DNA of 64,000 nucleotides from Plasmodium brasilianum (taxonomy: Eukaryota > Apicomplexa > Aconoidasida > Haemosporida > Plasmodiidae): positions 1,729,501-1,793,500 of the forward strand of contig NC_090124.1 of the NCBI RefSeq assembly GCF_023973825.1, in the 5' to 3' direction. Shown piece after piece: positions 60,501-64,000 of the stretch. The notes under the pieces are model-generated. The model had not been told where the DNA came from. It saw only the letters and a program-made list of their open reading frames with translations, and did no database searches. Within the stretch, counting starts at the first letter, position 1, and each line of letters opens with the position of its first letter. Position numbers and translations under genes: made by a program.

Positions 60501-61265
60501 CTTTGATGTCTTTGGAGAAAATCATATTATAACGAAAATGTAATCAAAAGAAGAAAACATAGAGATATATACAATTATATAACTAATTTTACGTTTTTTT
60601 GTTCTGTTTTGTTCTTGTCTTTTCCCATCATTATAGGATAGAAAACTTAGCTGATGTGTACATTAAAAAGGAAAAGAAAATAGAAATTCAAATGGTCGCA
60701 CAGAATAAGGTAAAATGCGAGAAAATCTAGGGTACATATATATATATATATATATATATGTAAGAACGTATATGTATGTGGGTGAAAGTGCATTTATGTA
60801 GACAAAATTAGAATAGCTACCAATTTTTTATTTACAACGTATGCAGGAATCGGATTTACTGAAAAATGTAGAAGAAATAGTCAAGAAAAAAAACAAATAT
60901 CATAAAGAACTTCTGAAGAAAAATGAAATTATCCTAAGGTACCTATGCATACATACACAAGCGTATATATATATGTACATATGTACATTGGTATATATTT
61001 GATGGTTACATGCGATATATTAGGTGAAAAAAAATCTTTCCACTTTTTAATTTCTCTGTGTGCATTTTTATTTTACCTCCCCAGCTTAAATAATAATTTA
61101 GCGAAAATAACGAAAAGCGTTGCTGACATGAAAAGTAGCATTATTGAAAATAAAAATAAATCAAAGAATTTGCTAATGGAGTTATCAAAGAAGAATGATT
61201 TAATAAAGGACCTGGAAATGCGAAACTGCCGAATGATGGTTACATATACATAATCATTCATTGTG

Positions 61266-61307
<42 letters not shown>

Positions 61308-62373
61308 AGTGCGTGTTTGTTTATGTGTAGCTCTGTTTAGCTAGAAAAAATAAAAATTATGCATTGTTAAGGATGTGAATTTTATTTGACTGTTTTTTTT
61401 TTTTTTTTTTTATATTAGAATGAAAAAGAAAATTTGTTTCAGAAGGAAAGAGAACAACTACTGGAATTATTAAATGATAAAGGTATAAAATTTGAAAACA
61501 TTTTTATATACATAATTGCGCGCTTGAGTAAGTGTGTGTATATATACACTTTTGAATGCAGTAATAGTTTACTTTTTCGTCTATTCAATCTTGTATATTT
61601 TGTTATTCTTTTTAAATAATTTTTTTTTTTTTTTTTCTTCGTAAGATGAAGATGCGAAAAGTATACAACGATATAAGGAAGAAATAAAAGGTCTACAAGA
61701 AAAATTAAAAAATTATTTGGATACAAATGTATATGAAATCCGTGACAAAAATTACGAGATAATGGTAGATAAGTTACATGATGAACAAATAAGAGTACAT
61801 TCATTATTAACAGAAAAAGAAAAAATTATAAATGATAAGAACATTAAAATTGAGAACTTAGAGTCCCAGTTGCAGTCTTGGGCTGATGAGGCAACCAATT
61901 GGGTTGTCGTGGCAGACAAACATACAAAACTTATAACGAACCATAATATATTAAAAGTAATTTAAAAAAAAAATGAAATGAAATGAAATAAAATAAAATA
62001 AAATAAACAAAATGAAATAAAATAATCAAAACGAAATAAAATAAACAAAATGGCATGAACTTTAATGTAGGAGTTACACCTCTTTAATTTTAGTTTTTGC
62101 CCTTTCATGTATCATACATACATAAATACATATATATGTGTACATGCATGGAAACACATATATATATGTACATGCATGGAAACACATATATATATATACA
62201 TGCACACAGACATGCGAATACCTATATAAAAATGCGCTTGTATATACCCCTATAATTTCCCTTTTTTGAAGAAAAATTACGAAGAACTAAAGTTCAAGTA
62301 CATAATGGATATGAAGTATATACAAACAAATAAAAATGAGAAGGTCAAAGAACTTATGAGAAAATTTTCCTAA
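45533..62373 (+). CDS. Giant leucine-rich-repeat protein with acidic tandem repeats and C-terminal coiled coil (eight exons)
   Basis: Exons 45533-60346, 60493-60539, 60637-60709, 60847-60938, 61085-61238, 61419-61482, 61646-61956 and 62272-62373 join in phase (0, 2, 0, 2, 0, 1, 0) to a 5218-residue protein. Residues 1-~110 and ~225-470 contain leucine-rich repeats (LEKLIELDADYTSITYLDVS, NLRVLNISNNELTSLDDDYI, LETLHLRGNRLTNLKGLSVF, NLKILDLRSNLINH) interrupted by Lys/Asp and Arg-Ser inserts. Residues ~620-3210 are an extreme Glu/Ser/Ile/Val/Asp region made of several families of ~10-residue repeats (E-E-S-K-I-D-V-E-S-E type). Later come Asn/Ser, pure Glu/Val/Lys, NVKEAH and SDKSEG repeats. The final ~300 residues, mostly on the small exons, are a non-repetitive coiled coil ending VKELMRKFS. 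The LRR start and the conserved coiled-coil end look constrained, as in a cytoskeletal or centriole/axoneme-type scaffold; that role is inference. Confidence 0.8.
46285..46445 (+). repeat. Coding Arg-Ser-Gly-Ser repeat within the LRR domain
   Basis: Roughly 12-bp units agtaggagcgga/agaagtgggagt encode SRSGS-type residues, inserted between two LRR blocks. It resembles SR-rich linkers and would be strongly basic, unlike the acidic remainder. Confidence 0.85.
47632..47992 (+). repeat. Coding repeat of ~32 codons (EEDIVVGSEEQDVGIESEEE)
   Basis: Three near-identical copies of a 96-bp block, each with EGENIYIESEEEDIVV and GSEEQDVGIESEEEDIVVES. Confidence 0.85.
49513..49735 (+). repeat. Coding 27-bp repeat (SEESLIEVQ), eight copies
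   Basis: Unit tcagaagaaagtctcatagaagtacaa, almost perfect; the first copy has ttc for ctc and the last attgaa for atagaa. Confidence 0.9.
50813..51750 (+). repeat. Coding 30-bp repeat (EEESKIDVES), about 31 copies
   Basis: Unit gaagaagaaagcaaaatagacgtagaatca, with point variants (aga/aaa for K/R, gca/tca for A/S, gaa/gac). The mix of variants is arranged in higher-order blocks that recur (for example 51361-51480 and 51481-51540), suggesting recent block duplication. Confidence 0.92.
53460..55085 (+). repeat. Coding 24-30-bp repeats (SEEDKSVEVE / HNILEVQSDEDK) in larger blocks
   Basis: DKSVEVESEE and EKSIEVESEE units are interspersed with a recurring KEEDMHVKLEEHNILEVQSD block that returns at least seven times at unequal spacing, giving a nested higher-order repeat. 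Confidence 0.9.
56850..57095 (+). repeat. Poly-Glu / Glu-Val-Lys coding repeat
   Basis: gaagaggag runs with three copies of KEVKEDVEEKEEEEEEE-type blocks. Confidence 0.85.
57660..58010 (+). repeat. Coding 18-bp repeat (KEAHNV/KEAHNM), about 17 perfect copies in a longer degenerate array
   Basis: Unit gtgaaagaagcgcataat is near perfect at 57690-57990. Degenerate copies (K-E-x-x-N-[VMI] spacing) extend from about 57430 to 58790, so one hexapeptide family covers over 1.3 kb. Confidence 0.92.
59335..59895 (+). repeat. Coding 15/18-bp repeat (SERSD, SEGSDK)
   Basis: gaaagaagtgatagtagt and gaaggaagcgataagagt units, about 30 copies. The encoded region changes from Arg-containing to Gly-containing repeats along its length. 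Confidence 0.9.
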
Positions 62374-63904
62374 TTTTATTTCAGTGAAAACGCATGCTGA
62401 ACATATACCTACAAACAGAAGGCACTCCTCGAACGTGATAATTTTACGTTTCAAAAATTAAAATTAAAATAAAAATTTTTTGAATAAGAAAAAAGAAGTT
62501 TATGAACTTTATTTCTGTGAATTAATTTTTAGTTCAATAATGAAAATAAACATATATAAAATTTTTGTATCTTCTATTTTTATCGTTTTCTGCCTTTTTT
62601 TTTTTGGGGAGGTGAAATATACACGTTGTATAAATGTAGTTCACTTTAAAGGATAATTTTAGTTACATGAAAAAAAAATAATAAGAGACATTTTTATTTG
62701 CTACATTTCGATGTGACAAAAAAAAAAAAAAAACGGACAGGCGCACTTTTATATGTTGTATTTCGATTTGGCAATTTCACAATTTCACAATTTCACAATT
62801 TCACAAATTTGCTTATTATTTCTCAAACATGATAAATTTTCAGAAAAACAAAAAATTTTTTTAAATATTTTAGTTCAGCTTAAAAAAAAAAATATCTATA
62901 TATATACATAATAATTTAAAAAAGAACTGTAGTTTTTAGTTTATAAAATTACATCATTATTCCCCCAAAATAAATTTAGCATATGTAATTTAAAATTTTT
63001 GAAGTTAATTTTGCGCAATACTATGACAAAATTTTAGTGTTTGCTTATGGTGCCATATTATTTGTAAATTCGATTAACCGGAGAGGGAAAAAAAATGGAA
63101 TATTAAATTAAACAAATCAAAATAAAGCATAACAAAATAATGCCAAACGAAGAAGCAAATTTATATACTCTCCTTTTTGCCTGAAAAAGTACGCATAATT
63201 AAAAGCATATGCAATAAGGTATAACATGAGTACATACATAGGTATTATTTATATAGGTACATTTTTTATTATCCTTAATTCCATCCTTACTGTAGAATTA
63301 TTTTTATTTATTTTATTTTTTTTCATCGTTGACACGTTTCGCTTTTTACGCTGTACATAAATAACAAAATGCGTATTGCATAAAATTAATTTTATCTTTA
63401 TTTAACATAGAAAAAGTCATCGCAAATAAAGTTTTGGTAGCCCTGTCATACGCATACACGTATAATAATACGTATATTTAAATGTTTACAAATGCATACT
63501 TTTATGTATATATATATATATATGTGCATATGTATGGTGGTCTTGCTTATTTTTATATACATTTATTCTTAATTGTTTTAAACGAACTACTGCAGATTTA
63601 CATTTTACGTATTTACGAACAGTTCATTCATCCCCAAGCAATTTTATCATTTTTTGGTTAGCTAATTTATTGATATATCATTTCTTTAGTTTTCCATTTT
63701 TTTTTTTTCCTTGCGTAGTCAGGCAAATATTTCAGAAAAAAAAGAAAAAATATCCGCGTATCCAATACTACATTGCGCGTTATTATATACATAAATGTAA
63801 ATATATGTATACATATATATAAATATACGCATATATAAATATACATTTATACACGTATACATATAAACACGTATACATATATACATGTGTAGCATTTTTC
63901 TACA
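62374..63904. other. Intergenic, no gene seen
   Basis: Very AT-rich, with a CACAATTT run near 62775-62805 and TATA/ATGT motifs near 63500 and 63790-63890. Probably 3' flank of the LRR gene and 5' region of the next gene. Confidence 0.5.
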
Positions 63905-64000
63905 ATGGTTGACCAACTTGAAGTAGAAAACAACGTGGGGGAAGATAAACCTGTGAGTTTTGAAGAAGAAGTAGAAACGTTTTTAATTAACTTGCACGAT
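63905..64000 (+). CDS. 5' end of a further gene (cut by window edge)
   Basis: From the ATG at 63905 the frame is open to the window end: MVDQLEVENNVGEDKPVSFE then EEVETFLINLHD. The base composition changes sharply from AT-rich flank to coding-like sequence. A GTGAGT at 63953 could also be a donor. Too little is present to name the product. Confidence 0.5.
   Translation, partial: MVDQLEVENNVGEDKPVSFEEEVETFLINLHD

Overview
The window is nuclear chromosomal DNA from a malaria parasite (genus Plasmodium). The coding strands are purine-rich, the flanks are very AT-rich with long poly-T/poly-A runs and TATG/TGTA microsatellites, introns are short with GTAAGT/GTATAT-type donors and TAG/CAG acceptors, and asparagine, lysine and glutamate repeats sit inside otherwise conserved proteins. 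Two adjacent 6-cysteine s48/45 surface proteins match P12p and P12, which are neighbours in every Plasmodium genome I know of. I cannot name the species. The base composition and repeat style argue against P. falciparum and fit a P. malariae- or P. ovale-like genome.

Layout, left to right. 0-0.9 kb: tail of a minus-strand gene for a membrane-anchored protein. 2.6-6.5 kb: AP-3 beta adaptin (+). 6.6-8.4 kb: a small spliced gene (+) and an organellar ribosomal protein uL18 with a two-exon leader structure (-). 9.5-11.1 kb: exon-like islands and a small presequence-bearing gene (-). 11.4-17.1 kb: a lipase-maturation-factor-like membrane protein made of four exons, fused to a long coiled-coil tail (+). 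17.9-27.2 kb: several small multi-exon genes hidden in AT-rich DNA: a 61-residue membrane protein (-), an ATP6AP2/renin-receptor-like protein (-), a 134-residue protein (+) and a C-terminal fragment (-). 27.9-30.1 kb: nucleolar GTPase NOG1 (-). 31.2-32.6 kb: a seven-exon gene for a 130-residue protein (-). 33.7-37.2 kb: P12p and P12 (+). 38.4-39.8 kb: tRNA 2-thiolation enzyme CTU1/NCS6 (+). 40.2-40.8 kb: a spliced gene with a possible frameshift (-). 41.1 kb: small coiled-coil protein (+). 42-43 kb: degenerate peptidyl-tRNA-hydrolase-like protein (-). 44.5 kb: a repeat-bearing single-pass membrane ORF (+). 45.5-62.4 kb: an eight-exon gene for a 5218-residue leucine-rich-repeat protein, most of it acidic tandem repeats (+). 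63.9 kb: start of another gene (+).

The genes do not form an operon; each is expected to be transcribed alone. Themes are housekeeping (AP-3 sorting, ribosome assembly, tRNA modification, organelle translation, V-ATPase-associated factor), merozoite surface proteins (P12/P12p), and fast-evolving low-complexity proteins. All multi-exon models were built by eye from splice signals, open frame and phase agreement, and none was checked against transcripts.
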